Source of the DNA: Streptomyces sp. AC558_RSS880
GTDB taxonomy: Bacteria > Actinomycetota > Actinomycetes > Streptomycetales > Streptomycetaceae
NCBI RefSeq assembly: GCF_019049255.1
Contig: NZ_JAGMUJ010000016.1
Coordinates: forward strand, 55,826-119,825
Length of the DNA: 64,000 nt
Direction: 5' to 3'
Each line of letters begins with the position of its first letter. The stretch's first letter is position 1. A program made the position numbers and the translations under genes. A model generated the notes under the pieces. That model saw only the letters and a list, made by a program, of their open reading frames with translations. It made no database searches and had not been told where the DNA came from. Shown here in pieces: positions 26,247-34,917 of the stretch.

Positions 26247-27023
26247 ATGACCGAAGTATCGGTGGCCAAGGAAGATGTGGCCGCGACCGGCGATCTGGTC
26301 GTCCTGAAGAGCGTCAACAAGCACTTCGGCGCGTTGCACGTACTCCAGGACATCGACCTGACGATCGCCCGTGGCGAAGTCGTCGTGGTCATCGGACCCT
26401 CCGGGTCCGGGAAGTCCACCCTGTGCCGCACCATCAACCGTCTGGAGACGATCGACTCCGGGTCGATCTCGATCGACGGCAAGCCCCTGCCCCACGAGGG
26501 CAAGGAGCTCGCCCGGCTGCGGGCCGACGTGGGCATGGTCTTCCAGTCCTTCAACCTCTTCGCGCACAAGACCGTGCTCGAGAACGTGACGCTGGGCCAG
26601 GTCAAGGTCCGCAAGAAGGACAAGAAGGCGGCCGAGGAGCGGGCCCGTGCCCTGCTCGACCGGGTCGGCGTGGGCGCGCAGGCCGAGAAGTACCCCGCAC
26701 AGCTCTCCGGTGGTCAGCAGCAGCGTGTCGCCATCGCGCGGGCCCTGGCGATGGAACCCAAGGTCATGCTCTTCGACGAGCCGACGTCGGCTCTCGACCC
26801 GGAGATGATCAACGAGGTGCTGGAGGTCATGCAGCAGCTCGCCCGGGACGGCATGACCATGATCGTCGTCACCCACGAGATGGGATTCGCCCGTTCGGCG
26901 GCAAATCGCGTGGTGTTCATGGCGGACGGTCGCATCGTCGAACAGGCTTCGCCGGACCAGTTCTTCAGCAATCCGCGCAGCGACCGCGCCAAGGACTTCC
27001 TGTCGAAGATCCTTCACCACTGA
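26247..27023 (+). CDS. gluA: Glutamate ABC transporter ATP-binding protein GluA
   Basis: 258 aa ABC ATPase of the polar-amino-acid uptake type. Walker A GPSGSGKST, Q-loop VFQSFNLF, signature LSGGQQQR, Walker B VMLFDEPTSALDP, H-loop VVTHEMGF. First gene of gluABCD, divergent from gluRK. Separated from gluB by 82 nt that include a GAGGCGCGCCTC palindrome at its stop codon, which may help set the usual excess of binding protein. Confidence 0.96.
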   Translation: MTEVSVAKEDVAATGDLVVLKSVNKHFGALHVLQDIDLTIARGEVVVVIGPSGSGKSTLCRTINRLETIDSGSISIDGKPLPHEGKELARLRADVGMVFQSFNLFAHKTVLENVTLGQVKVRKKDKKAAEERARALLDRVGVGAQAEKYPAQLSGGQQQRVAIARALAMEPKVMLFDEPTSALDPEMINEVLEVMQQLARDGMTMIVVTHEMGFARSAANRVVFMADGRIVEQASPDQFFSNPRSDRAKDFLSKILHH

Positions 27024-27105
27024 GGCGCGCCTCGCGCCCTGACGACCTGCGTCACCGGACACCGCCCGGGCCGCATCACTTCACCAGAGTCAAAGGATGT
27101 GCACC

Positions 27106-27948
27106 ATGAAGCTCCGCAAGGTCACCGCCGCCTCGGCCGTCGTGTTCGCTCTCGCCCTGACCGCTACCGCCTGTGGGGGCGACGACAGCGGTGACAAGGG
27201 CGACTCCGGATCCGGGGGCGGCGACAAGATCACCATCGGTATCAAGTTCGACCAGCCGGGTCTCGGCCAGAAGACCCCGCAGGGCTATGCGGGCTTCGAC
27301 GTGGACGTCGCCACGTACGTCGCCAAGAAGCTCGGCTACGACGAGGACCAGATCGAGTGGAAGGAGTCGAAGAGCGCCGACCGCGAGACCATGCTGCAGC
27401 GCGGTGACGTCGACTTCATCGCCGCCACCTACTCGATCACCCCGGAGCGCCAGGAGAAGGTCGACTTCGCCGGCCCGTACCTGCTCGCCCACCAGGATGT
27501 GCTGATTCGTGCCGATGACGACAAGATCAAGTCGCCGGAGGACCTGAACGACGCCAAGCTCTGCTCGGTCACCGGCTCGACCTCGGCGCAGAACGTCAAG
27601 GACAAGCTGGCCCCCAAGGCGCAACTGCAGCCGTACCCGACGTACTCCGCCTGCCTGCCCGGTCTGCAGAACGGTGCCGTCGACGCGCTGACCACCGACG
27701 ACTCCATCCTCGCCGGTTACGCCGCCCAGTCGCAGTTCAAGGGCAAGTTCAAGCTCGGCGGCTTCAAGCTGACCAACGAGAACTACGGCATCGGCGTCAA
27801 GAAGGGCAGCGACCTCAAGGACAAGATCAACAAGGCCCTCGAGGAGATGGTCGCCGACAAGTCCTGGGACAAGGCCGTCAAGGACAACTTCGGCCCGGCC
27901 AACTACAAGAACGAGCCCGCGCCGAAGATCGGCGACATCAAGAGCTGA
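27106..27948 (+). CDS. gluB: Glutamate-binding lipoprotein GluB
   Basis: 280 aa periplasmic-type solute-binding protein, family 3. The signal peptide ends LALTATAC with Cys23 as the lipidation site, followed by a Gly/Asp/Ser linker. Family-3 features: ITIGIKFDQPGLGQKTPQGYAGFDVD, GDVDFIAATYSITPERQEKVDFAGPY, and the C-terminal NYGIGVKKGSDL. ATG 27106 is preferred over 27097 because AAAGGA lies 8 nt before it. Confidence 0.95.
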   Translation: MKLRKVTAASAVVFALALTATACGGDDSGDKGDSGSGGGDKITIGIKFDQPGLGQKTPQGYAGFDVDVATYVAKKLGYDEDQIEWKESKSADRETMLQRGDVDFIAATYSITPERQEKVDFAGPYLLAHQDVLIRADDDKIKSPEDLNDAKLCSVTGSTSAQNVKDKLAPKAQLQPYPTYSACLPGLQNGAVDALTTDDSILAGYAAQSQFKGKFKLGGFKLTNENYGIGVKKGSDLKDKINKALEEMVADKSWDKAVKDNFGPANYKNEPAPKIGDIKS

Positions 27949-28032
27949 GGCAACGCCTGACAGGGTGCGCCGTCCCGGATGCGGGGCGGCGCACCGGGGC
28001 GGGCATCCCTACACGCGGAAGCGCGGGAGATC

Positions 28033-28698
28033 GTGTTCGACTTTCTTGAAGATTACGACCTGTTGGGGGCTTTCTGGACGACGGTGCAGCTCGCTGTGCT
28101 CTCCGCCGTCGGCTCCCTGATCTGGGGCACTTTGCTGGCCGCCATGCGCGTCGGCCCGGTGCCGTTGATGCGCGGTTTCGGGACCGCGTACGTGAACATC
28201 GTGCGGAACATCCCGCTGACCGTCATCATCCTGTTCACGTCGCTGGGTCTGAACCAGACGCTGGGCGTCAGTCTCGGCGCGGACGACTTCGAGACGATCA
28301 ACTTCCGGCTCGCCGTCCTCGGTCTGATCCTCTACACCGCGGCCTTCGTGTGCGAGGCGCTGCGCTCCGGCATCAACACGGTGCCGGTCGGCCAGGCGGA
28401 GGCCGCCCGCGCGCTCGGTCTCAGCTTCAACCAGGTGCTGGGCCTGGTGGTGCTGCCCCAGGCGTTCCGCTCGTCAGTCGGGCCGCTGGCGAACGTGCTC
28501 ATCGCGCTCATCAAGAACACCACGGTGGCCGCCGCCATCGGTGTCGCGGAGACCGCCCTGCTGATGAAGGAGATGATCGAGAACGAGGCGCAACTGCTGC
28601 TGATCTCCGCGGTCATCGCATTCGGTTTCGTGGTTCTGACGCTGCCGACCGGCCTGATCCTCGGCTGGGTGGGCAAGAAGGTGGCGGTGAAGCGATGA
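28033..28698 (+). CDS. gluC: Glutamate ABC transporter permease GluC
   Basis: 221 aa inner-membrane permease, His/Glu/Gln/Arg/opine type, about five TM helices. The EAA loop is EALRSGINTVPVGQAEAARALG with VVLPQAFR. GTG 28033 follows GGGAG closely; the frame is open upstream without a better site. The stop overlaps the gluD start as ATGA. Confidence 0.93.
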   Translation: MFDFLEDYDLLGAFWTTVQLAVLSAVGSLIWGTLLAAMRVGPVPLMRGFGTAYVNIVRNIPLTVIILFTSLGLNQTLGVSLGADDFETINFRLAVLGLILYTAAFVCEALRSGINTVPVGQAEAARALGLSFNQVLGLVVLPQAFRSSVGPLANVLIALIKNTTVAAAIGVAETALLMKEMIENEAQLLLISAVIAFGFVVLTLPTGLILGWVGKKVAVKR

Positions 28699-29603
28699 GC
28701 TCCGTTCTCTACGACGCCCAGGGGCCTCGCGCCAAGCGGCGGAACATCATCTTCACGGTGGTCTTCCTGGCCGCCCTCGCCGCCCTGCTGTGGTGGGTGT
28801 TCAGCACTCTCGACGACAAGGGCCAGCTGGAATGGTCCCTGTGGGAACCGTTCTTCACCGGCACCGAAGCCTGGTCCACGTATATCTGGCCGGGTCTGCA
28901 GAACACGCTGAAGGCGGCCGTGCTCGCGGTCCTCATCGCGATGCCGCTCGGCGCGGCCCTCGGCATCGCCCGGCTGTCCGACCACGCATGGATCCGCGTA
29001 CCGGCCGGAATCGTGGTCGAGTTCTTCCGGGCCATCCCCGTCCTGGTCCTGATGATCTTCGGCCTCGCCCTGTTCGCCGAGTACACCGACGTCAGCTCCG
29101 ACGACCGCCCGCTGTACGCGGTCGTCACGGGTCTGGTGCTCTACAACGCCTCCGTCCTCGCGGAGATCGTGCGCGCCGGCATCCTGTCCCTGCCCAAGGG
29201 GCAGTCCGAGGCGGCCATGGCGATCGGGCTGCGCAAGGGCCAGCTGATGCGGGGGATCCTGCTGCCGCAGGCGGTCACCGCCATGCTTCCGGCCATCGTC
29301 AGCCAGCTCGTCGTGATCGTGAAGGACACCGCCCTCGGCGGCGCCGTCCTCACCTTCCCCGAGCTGCTCGCCTCGGCCAACACGATGAGCGGCTACTACG
29401 GCGCCAACGTCATCGCCAGCTTCACGGTCGTGGCCGTCATCTTCATCGCGCTCAACTTCGCCCTGACGACCTTCGCCGGCTGGCTGGAGGCGAGGCTCAG
29501 GCGCAGCAAGAAGAGCACGGGCGCGGTCGTCGGCGCGCAGGAAGTGGACGACCTCAACGCGGCCGAGGTCGGGAACGTGTACAAGACCGGCGCGGAGAAG
29601 TGA
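28695..29603 (+). CDS. gluD: Glutamate ABC transporter permease GluD
   Basis: 302 aa second permease subunit. TM1 IIFTVVFLAALAALLWWVF, then a periplasmic loop and further TMs; EAA loop EIVRAGILSLPKGQSEAAMAIG. It carries a hydrophilic ~40-residue C-terminal tail not found in GluC. Coupled to gluC by a 4-nt overlap and followed by a strong terminator, which closes the operon. Confidence 0.94.
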   Translation: MSSVLYDAQGPRAKRRNIIFTVVFLAALAALLWWVFSTLDDKGQLEWSLWEPFFTGTEAWSTYIWPGLQNTLKAAVLAVLIAMPLGAALGIARLSDHAWIRVPAGIVVEFFRAIPVLVLMIFGLALFAEYTDVSSDDRPLYAVVTGLVLYNASVLAEIVRAGILSLPKGQSEAAMAIGLRKGQLMRGILLPQAVTAMLPAIVSQLVVIVKDTALGGAVLTFPELLASANTMSGYYGANVIASFTVVAVIFIALNFALTTFAGWLEARLRRSKKSTGAVVGAQEVDDLNAAEVGNVYKTGAEK

Positions 29604-29620
29604 CGCACGCCTGACACACG

Positions 29621-29663
29621 GCATGACTGTGGCCCGCCGCTTCCCGGCGGGCCACAGTCATGT
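29621..29663 (+). terminator. gluABCD terminator
   Basis: Perfect 17-18 bp stem (left arm from 29622, right arm to 29662) with loop cttcc, about 20 nt after gluD. No U-tract, as is common in Streptomyces. Confidence 0.85.
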
Positions 29664-29896
29664 CGCGTTGCCGGCCGACCTCAGCGGTACGGAGGAGCGG
29701 TGCGCCCCGGACTCGTGTGATGAACAGTCAAGTAATGTGACGAGCCCCGCCCCACTTCATGATCGCCACTGTCCTTCGGTCACTTGACGCAAGCACCGGC
29801 AATAGGTTGCATACGTTCTGTGATCGTGCACCCTGCTCCATCTTCCTGTTCCTCCACGTCCCTTCGGGCGTCACTTCGAGCAGGGGGCGCCGCGCC

Positions 29897-31510
29897 GTGG
29901 ACCCGGTGATCATCGTCGGAGCGGGGCCCGTCGGGCTCACCCTCGCGCTGGCGCTGGCACGCCAGGACGTGCCGTGCGTGGTCCTCGACGAAGGACCGGG
30001 CAAGGACGAACCCCGTCCGGCGCGCACGGTCGTCCTGCGCGAGGAAACCGCCGCGTTCATGGAACGACTGACCGGAATGCCGCTCGCACACGCCGGTGTC
30101 CGATGGGCCGGATGGCGGTCGATGCGGCGCAAGCAGGTGACGGCCGAGGTCGCCTTCGGCGACACCGATCCCGCGCCCCTGCACATCGCCCAGCACGTCC
30201 TGACAGGTGCCCTGCGTGCGGCCCTCGCCGGTGAACGGCTCGCCAAGGTCGTCGTGGACAGCCGGCTGGACACCATGGAGCAGGAGCCCTCGGGCGTCAC
30301 CGCCCACACCCGCGGCGCCGCCGGCACCTGGTGGCGCGGCAGTTACCTGGTCGGCTGCGACGGCCCGCGCTCGACCGTGCGCAAGCTCCAGGACATCCGT
30401 TTCCCCGGCCGCACCGCGGTGGAACGTCACGCCGTGGCCGCCCTGCGCACCGAACTTCCCTGGTACGACGAGGCGCTGCTGCACCGCACGCCACCGTGGC
30501 GCACCTCCGGCCCCTCGGCCGGGGAGATCACCGCGCGCCCGCTGCCGGACGGGGTGTGGCGCCTGGACTGGCTGCTGCCGCCGGGCAAGGACCTGGTCAC
30601 GCCCGAACTGCTGCTGAGCCGGGTCCGGGAGACCCTGGCCGGCTGGACCGACGGTCCGACCCCGCCGTACGACCTGCTGGACACCGGGGTGCACACCGTC
30701 CACCACCGGCTGGCCCGGCGCTGGCGGGCCGACCGGGTGTTCCTCGCCGGGGACGCGGCCCACCTGCTCGGCGCGCTGGGCACGCACGGGCTGGAGGAAG
30801 GGCTCCGCGACGCCGACAACCTCGCCTGGAAGCTGGCGCTGGCCTGGCACCACGGTCCGCACGAGGCGCTGCTCGACAGCTACCAGACCGAGCGCCGGGC
30901 GATCGTCGCCGCCCGGCTGCGCGCCGCCGACCAGGCGCTGCCGCTGGTGCGCGGCGGCGGAGGGCTGCGCTCCTACGTTCCCGGGTCCGCGCGGGGGCAC
31001 GACACACTGCTGATGGACGGTCATCTGGGGCGGGGCACGCTGGGTGCGCCGGGGACGTACGCCGACTCACCGCTCGCTCCCGGCCGCCTCGAGGGCGAGG
31101 TGCCCATCGGAACGGCTCCCGGTTCGGCGGTGACGGACGTACGGGTCACGGCGGAGGACGGCGCCTTCGTCCGGCTGTGGGACCGGCTCGGCCGGGGTGC
31201 GCTGCTGGTGGTGCTGATCGCGCCCGGTACGGGGGTGTGGGAGCGCCGTCACTGGGTGTCCGCCGGGATCATGCCCCGGCTGGCGGCGGCCGTCTCGGCG
31301 CTGCCGCACCGGGCCGAACTGCTGGTCGCCGAGAGCTACCCGGGAGCAGCGGCCCACACGGTGCTGCTGGTGCGCCCCGACGGTCATCTGGTGACGGCGC
31401 TGAGCGGGGTCCGGCCGGCGGATCTGTACGCGGCGGCGGAAGCGGCGGTCGGCGGGCCCGCCGCGGCGGAGGCTGAGGCCAGGGCCGACGCGGGGGCCGG
31501 GTCGCGCTGA
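29897..31510 (+). CDS. FAD-dependent aromatic hydroxylase-like monooxygenase
   Basis: 537 aa flavoprotein monooxygenase of the PheA/TetX-like group. Rossmann VGAGPVGL near the N-terminus, the DG motif VGCDGPRSTVRK, the GD motif LAGDAAHLLGALGTHGLEEG followed by DADNLAWKLALAWHH, and a thioredoxin-like C-terminal region. GTG 29897 (VDPVIIVGAG) puts the Rossmann motif at the N-terminus as usual; the longer frame from 29759 adds a Cys-rich stretch with no family match. Single transcription unit between two dyads. A TTGACG at 29784-29789 may be its -35. Substrate unknown. Confidence 0.85.
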   Translation: MDPVIIVGAGPVGLTLALALARQDVPCVVLDEGPGKDEPRPARTVVLREETAAFMERLTGMPLAHAGVRWAGWRSMRRKQVTAEVAFGDTDPAPLHIAQHVLTGALRAALAGERLAKVVVDSRLDTMEQEPSGVTAHTRGAAGTWWRGSYLVGCDGPRSTVRKLQDIRFPGRTAVERHAVAALRTELPWYDEALLHRTPPWRTSGPSAGEITARPLPDGVWRLDWLLPPGKDLVTPELLLSRVRETLAGWTDGPTPPYDLLDTGVHTVHHRLARRWRADRVFLAGDAAHLLGALGTHGLEEGLRDADNLAWKLALAWHHGPHEALLDSYQTERRAIVAARLRAADQALPLVRGGGGLRSYVPGSARGHDTLLMDGHLGRGTLGAPGTYADSPLAPGRLEGEVPIGTAPGSAVTDVRVTAEDGAFVRLWDRLGRGALLVVLIAPGTGVWERRHWVSAGIMPRLAAAVSALPHRAELLVAESYPGAAAHTVLLVRPDGHLVTALSGVRPADLYAAAEAAVGGPAAAEAEARADAGAGSR

Positions 31511-31529
31511 GGGTCCCGGCCGAGTCGTC

Positions 31530-31554
31530 GTCACCCTGCGGTCCGCAGGGTGAC
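31530..31554. terminator. 12-bp dyad downstream of monooxygenase
   Basis: GTCACCCTGCGG-T-CCGCAGGGTGAC, a perfect dyad with a 1-nt centre, 19 nt after the monooxygenase stop. It ends only 6 nt before the putative -35 of the leader promoter, so an operator role is also possible. Confidence 0.55.
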
Positions 31555-31560
31555 CAGGAG

Positions 31561-31590
31561 TTGAATCGGTGTGCGGCCCCGTGGTGTACT
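31561..31590 (+). promoter_or_regulatory. Putative promoter of leaderless Cys leader transcript
   Basis: TTGAAT (31561-31566), an 18-nt spacer, then TGTACT (31585-31590). The implied start of transcription falls on or next to the GTG at 31597, which fits a leaderless mRNA. Confidence 0.4.
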
Positions 31591-31596
31591 CCGCTC

Positions 31597-31683
31597 GTGA
31601 CCGACACCTGCGTGCACCTGTGGCGGAGGGTCCATATGGACCTCGTCCGCTATGCGGGCTGCGTGTGTCGCCCGTCCTGTTGA
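31597..31683 (+). CDS. Cysteine-rich leader peptide upstream of cysteine dioxygenase
   Basis: A 28-codon frame from GTG 31597 with four Cys codons, ending MDLVRYAGCVCRPSC then TGA. An internal ATG at 31636 has GGAGGG 5 nt upstream and would give the 15-aa form. The GTG has no ribosome-binding site but lies where a promoter would start the RNA. Polycysteine, often leaderless sORFs acting as cysteine-responsive attenuators upstream of sulfur genes are documented in mycobacteria, and similar leader peptides are common in Streptomyces. The ~90 nt between it and the dioxygenase are C/T-rich and G-poor, without a clear hairpin, which would suit Rho-dependent attenuation. Confidence 0.7.
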   Translation: MTDTCVHLWRRVHMDLVRYAGCVCRPSC

Positions 31684-31774
31684 TTCGCGTCTCTCCCTTC
31701 CTCCCCGCGCGCCGTTCGTCGTCCCGTACGCCGTTGCCGCGCGTTTCCGCGAACCTTCTTCCAGGACGGTGCAC

Positions 31775-32302
31775 GTGTCTGTCTCCTCCCCCGTTCCGGC
31801 TCCCGTCTCCGCACCCACGCAGGCGGACCTCCTCGACTTCGTACGGCGTACCGTCGCCGACGCCGGACTGATCGCCTCCCTTCCGCTCGATCCCGAGGGG
31901 CGCACCTGGGTGCGGCTCGACGGGCCCGGTGGCAGCGAGGCCTGGCTGATCGGCTGGCCGCCCGGCACCGGCACCGGCTGGCACGACCACGCCGACTCCG
32001 TCGGTGCCTTCATGACCGCGTCGGGCGAGCTGAAGGAGAACGCGCTCGCCGTACGGCTGCCCACCGACGGCTGGACGACCCTGGAACTCACGGACGGTGT
32101 GGACCGGGAGCGGCGGCTGGGGTCCGGGCAGGGGCGTGCCTTCGGCCGGCATCACGTCCATGAGGTGCTCAACGAGTCCCCGGACCGGCACGCGGTCTCC
32201 GTACACGCCTACTATCCGCCGTTGCCGCGGATCCGCCGCTACAGCCGCAGCGGCCGGATTCTCCGTCTGGAGCAGGTCGAACGCCCGGAGGACTGGCAGT
32301 GA
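31775..32302 (+). CDS. Cysteine dioxygenase family protein
   Basis: 175 aa cupin. The non-haem iron ligands fit His70 and His72 (GWHDHADSVGAF) and a third His in RHHVHEVLN (about 127-129). Family role: O2-dependent oxidation of cysteine to cysteine sulfinate. GTG 31775 has AGGA 8 nt upstream; GTG 31769 is an alternative. Stop overlaps the rhodanese start as GTGA. The Cys-rich leader upstream argues for control by cysteine supply. Confidence 0.88.
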   Translation: MSVSSPVPAPVSAPTQADLLDFVRRTVADAGLIASLPLDPEGRTWVRLDGPGGSEAWLIGWPPGTGTGWHDHADSVGAFMTASGELKENALAVRLPTDGWTTLELTDGVDRERRLGSGQGRAFGRHHVHEVLNESPDRHAVSVHAYYPPLPRIRRYSRSGRILRLEQVERPEDWQ

Positions 32303-32721
32303 GCGGGACCAACGAACCGGCCGGTGGTGCCGTGGGCATCGACGAGCTGTTGGAACGGGTGCGCGCCGGTTACGAGCGCGTCGGCCCCCGGGGCGCGTAC
32401 GAGGCCGCACGGACCGGTGAGGCGCTGTTGGTGGACATCCGCTACGCCGCGCTGCGGGAACGGGACGGGCTCATCCCCGGGGCCCTCGTCGTCGAGCGCA
32501 ACGAACTGGAGTGGCGCCTGGACCCACGGGGCAGCCACCGCCTTCCGGAGGCCACGAGCCACGACCTGCGTGTCGTGGTGATCTGCAACGAGGGCTACGC
32601 CTCCAGCCTCGCCGCGGAGTCACTGCACCGCCTGGGCCTGCACCGGGCCACAGACCTGACCGGCGGCTTCCAGGCCTGGCGGGCAGCGGGCCTGCCGGTG
32701 GTGCCCGCACCGCCCGCGTAG
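32299..32721 (+). CDS. Rhodanese-like sulfurtransferase
   Basis: 140 aa single rhodanese domain with active-site Cys96 in VVVICNEGYASS, and LVDIRYAALRERDGLIPGAL at the front. Translationally coupled to the cysteine dioxygenase (GTGA), so probably handles persulfide or sulfane sulfur from the same pathway. Convergent with recX; no strong terminator is evident in the 50-bp gap. Confidence 0.88.
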   Translation: MSGTNEPAGGAVGIDELLERVRAGYERVGPRGAYEAARTGEALLVDIRYAALRERDGLIPGALVVERNELEWRLDPRGSHRLPEATSHDLRVVVICNEGYASSLAAESLHRLGLHRATDLTGGFQAWRAAGLPVVPAPPA

Positions 32722-32770
32722 GCGTCGCGCGGAAAGCGGCCGGTGCCGTGTCACCGCGCTCCGTGCCGTC

Positions 32771-33556
32771 TCAGAGCCCCTCGCCACCGAGGAACTCCGT
32801 GTCCTCGCCCTCCTCCTCCAGCGCCTGCCGGACGACGCGCAGGGCGAGGCCCTCGGGGTAGCCCTTGCGGGCGAGCATGCCGGCGAGGCGGCGGAGCCGC
32901 TTGTCGCGGTCGAGTCCGCGGGTGGCGCGCAGCTTGCGGGCGACCAGCTCCCGGGCGGTCACCTCCTCCTGTTCGGAGTCGAGCTGGGAGACGGCCGCGT
33001 CGATCAACGTGGGGTCGACCCCTTTGGTACGCAGCTCCTGGGCGAGCGCGCGCCGGGCGAGTCCCCGGCCGTGGTGCCGGGACTCCACCCAGGCGTCCGC
33101 GAAGGCACTGTCGTTGATCAGTCCGACCTCCTCGAACCGGGACAGCACCTCCTCGGCGGCCTCGTCCGGGATCTCCCGCTTGCGCAGGGCGTCGGCGAGC
33201 TGCTTCCGGGTGCGCGGGGTCCCGGTGAGCAGGCGCAGGCAGATCGCCCGCGCCCGCTCGACCGGGTCCGCCGGAGGTTCCTCCCGTTCGGCCCTCGACG
33301 AGGAGGAGGCGCCCCCGTCCTCCGCGGCCGCCTCGCCGAAGGTCCGGCGTCTGCGCCCGCGTCCACCGCGCGGCCCGCCGTCACGCGGGCCGCCCGCCCG
33401 TACGCCACCCCCGCCGCGGGGGCCGCCCCCGCCGGTGATGTCGCCGTATCCCGCGTCACCGTCCACGGCTGAGCCGTCGCCGCCCTCGGTGCCCCTCCCC
33501 CGTGGGGCACCGGAGGCGGCGAGCTCGTACTCGGCCCAGTCGGTTCGTCGCGTCAC
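32771..33556 (-). CDS. recX: RecA regulator RecX
   Basis: 261 aa. The C-terminal ~160 residues are the RecX core (ARAICLRLLTGTPRTRKQLADAL, RFEEVGLINDSAFADAWVESR, ARRALAQELRTKGVD). The N-terminal ~95 residues are Gly/Arg-rich and probably disordered; the core alone would match the usual ~150-190 aa. GTG 33556 sits 3 nt after the recA stop, so the pair is one operon. RecX modulates RecA filaments. Confidence 0.93.
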   Translation of the reverse strand: MTRRTDWAEYELAASGAPRGRGTEGGDGSAVDGDAGYGDITGGGGPRGGGGVRAGGPRDGGPRGGRGRRRRTFGEAAAEDGGASSSSRAEREEPPADPVERARAICLRLLTGTPRTRKQLADALRKREIPDEAAEEVLSRFEEVGLINDSAFADAWVESRHHGRGLARRALAQELRTKGVDPTLIDAAVSQLDSEQEEVTARELVARKLRATRGLDRDKRLRRLAGMLARKGYPEGLALRVVRQALEEEGEDTEFLGGEGL

Positions 33557-33559
33557 GGG

Positions 33560-34678
33560 TCAGCTCTTGGCCGCCGCGGCCTTGGCCTTGGATGCCTTGG
33601 CCGCCGGGGCCGGTACGGCGGCCGGCTCGGCCGGAGCGGTGCTCGTGGCGTCCGCGCCCGGCTCGGCGGCGGGCTCCTCGGGCCGTACGCCGACGCCCAG
33701 CTTCGTCAGGATCTTCTTCTCGATCTCGTTGGCGAGGTCGGGGTTGTCCTTCAGGAAGTTGCGGGCGTTCTCCTTGCCCTGGCCGAGCTGGTCGCCCTCG
33801 TACGTGTACCAGGCGCCGGCCTTGCGGACGAAGCCGTGCTCCACGCCCATGTCGATCAGGCCGCCCTCGCGGCTGATGCCCTGGCCGTAGAGGATGTCGA
33901 ACTCGGCCTGCTTGAAGGGCGGCGCCACCTTGTTCTTGACGACCTTGCAGCGGGTGCGGTTGCCGACCGCCTCGGTGCCGTCCTTCAGGGTCTCGATGCG
34001 ACGGATGTCGATACGCACCGAGGCGTAGAACTTCAGCGCGCGGCCACCGGTCGTGGTCTCCGGGGAGCCGAACATCACGCCGATCTTCTCGCGGAGCTGG
34101 TTGATGAAGATCGCGGTGGTCTTGGACTGGTTGAGGGCGCTGGTGATCTTCCGCAGGGCCTGGCTCATCAGGCGGGCCTGCAGACCCACGTGGCTGTCGC
34201 CCATCTCGCCCTCGATCTCCGCGCGCGGGACGAGCGCGGCGACGGAGTCGATGACGATGAGGTCGAGGGCGCCGGAGCGGACCAGCATGTCCACGATCTC
34301 CAGGGCCTGCTCACCGTTGTCCGGCTGGGACAGGATCAGGTTGTCGATGTCGACGCCGAGCTTCTTCGCGTACTCGGGGTCGAGGGCGTGCTCCGCGTCC
34401 ACGAAGGCGACCTGGCCGCCGGCCTTCTGCGCGTTCGCCACCGCGTGCAGGGTCAGGGTCGTCTTGCCGGAGGACTCCGGTCCGTAGATCTCCACCACAC
34501 GGCCGCGCGGCAGGCCGCCGACGCCGAGGGCCACGTCGAGCGCGGTCGACCCGGTCGGGATGACCTCGATGGGCTCGTTCGTCCGGTCACCCATGCGCAT
34601 GACCGCGCCCTTGCCGAATTGCCGTTCAATCTGTGCGAGCGCGGCGTCGAGCGCCTTCTCGCGGTCGGTTCCTGCCAT
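33560..34678 (-). CDS. recA: Recombinase A
   Basis: 372 aa. Walker A GPESSGKT (about residues 66-73), [19 protein letters not shown] (L1 region), [20 protein letters not shown] (L2). The C-terminus is Ala/Lys-rich ([14 protein letters not shown]), as in Streptomyces RecA. ATG 34678 ([10 protein letters not shown]) is chosen over the upstream frame. Catalyses strand exchange and LexA cleavage; an SOS box lies 165 bp upstream. Confidence 0.97.
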   Translation of the reverse strand: MAGTDREKALDAALAQIERQFGKGAVMRMGDRTNEPIEVIPTGSTALDVALGVGGLPRGRVVEIYGPESSGKTTLTLHAVANAQKAGGQVAFVDAEHALDPEYAKKLGVDIDNLILSQPDNGEQALEIVDMLVRSGALDLIVIDSVAALVPRAEIEGEMGDSHVGLQARLMSQALRKITSALNQSKTTAIFINQLREKIGVMFGSPETTTGGRALKFYASVRIDIRRIETLKDGTEAVGNRTRCKVVKNKVAPPFKQAEFDILYGQGISREGGLIDMGVEHGFVRKAGAWYTYEGDQLGQGKENARNFLKDNPDLANEIEKKILTKLGVGVRPEEPAAEPGADATSTAPAEPAAVPAPAAKASKAKAAAAKS

Positions 34679-34841
34679 GGGTTCCACCCGATTTGCTTGA
34701 TTCGATCGCTTCACGTCAAAGACGCTAACGCCTGCCACTGACAACGCGCCCCGACGCACGTCCGGCCTGTGGATAACGGGGGTGCATTCTCGCTCGAATC
34801 AGGACATAGCACCCGCCGTTGAGCCTCACCGGCACTTCCAT

Positions 34842-34857
34842 GAGAATGGATGTTCGA
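34842..34857 (-). promoter_or_regulatory. LexA (SOS) box upstream of recA
   Basis: GAGAATGGATGTTCGA on the plus strand matches TCGAAC-N4-GTTCGA at 9 of 12 fixed positions (perfect GTTCGA half). It lies in the 240-bp gap between recA and the AI-2E permease gene, in position to control recA-recX. Confidence 0.65.
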
Positions 34858-34917
34858 TTTTTGTGTCAAGCGCATCACACGGCACCACAGTCCTGTGTGT
34901 CGCGTGGACGGCCGCCC

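Noticed and set aside
32722..32770. Possible terminator between rhodanese and recX
   Set aside because: Only a 4-bp stem (GGTG/CACC) can be drawn; too weak to call.
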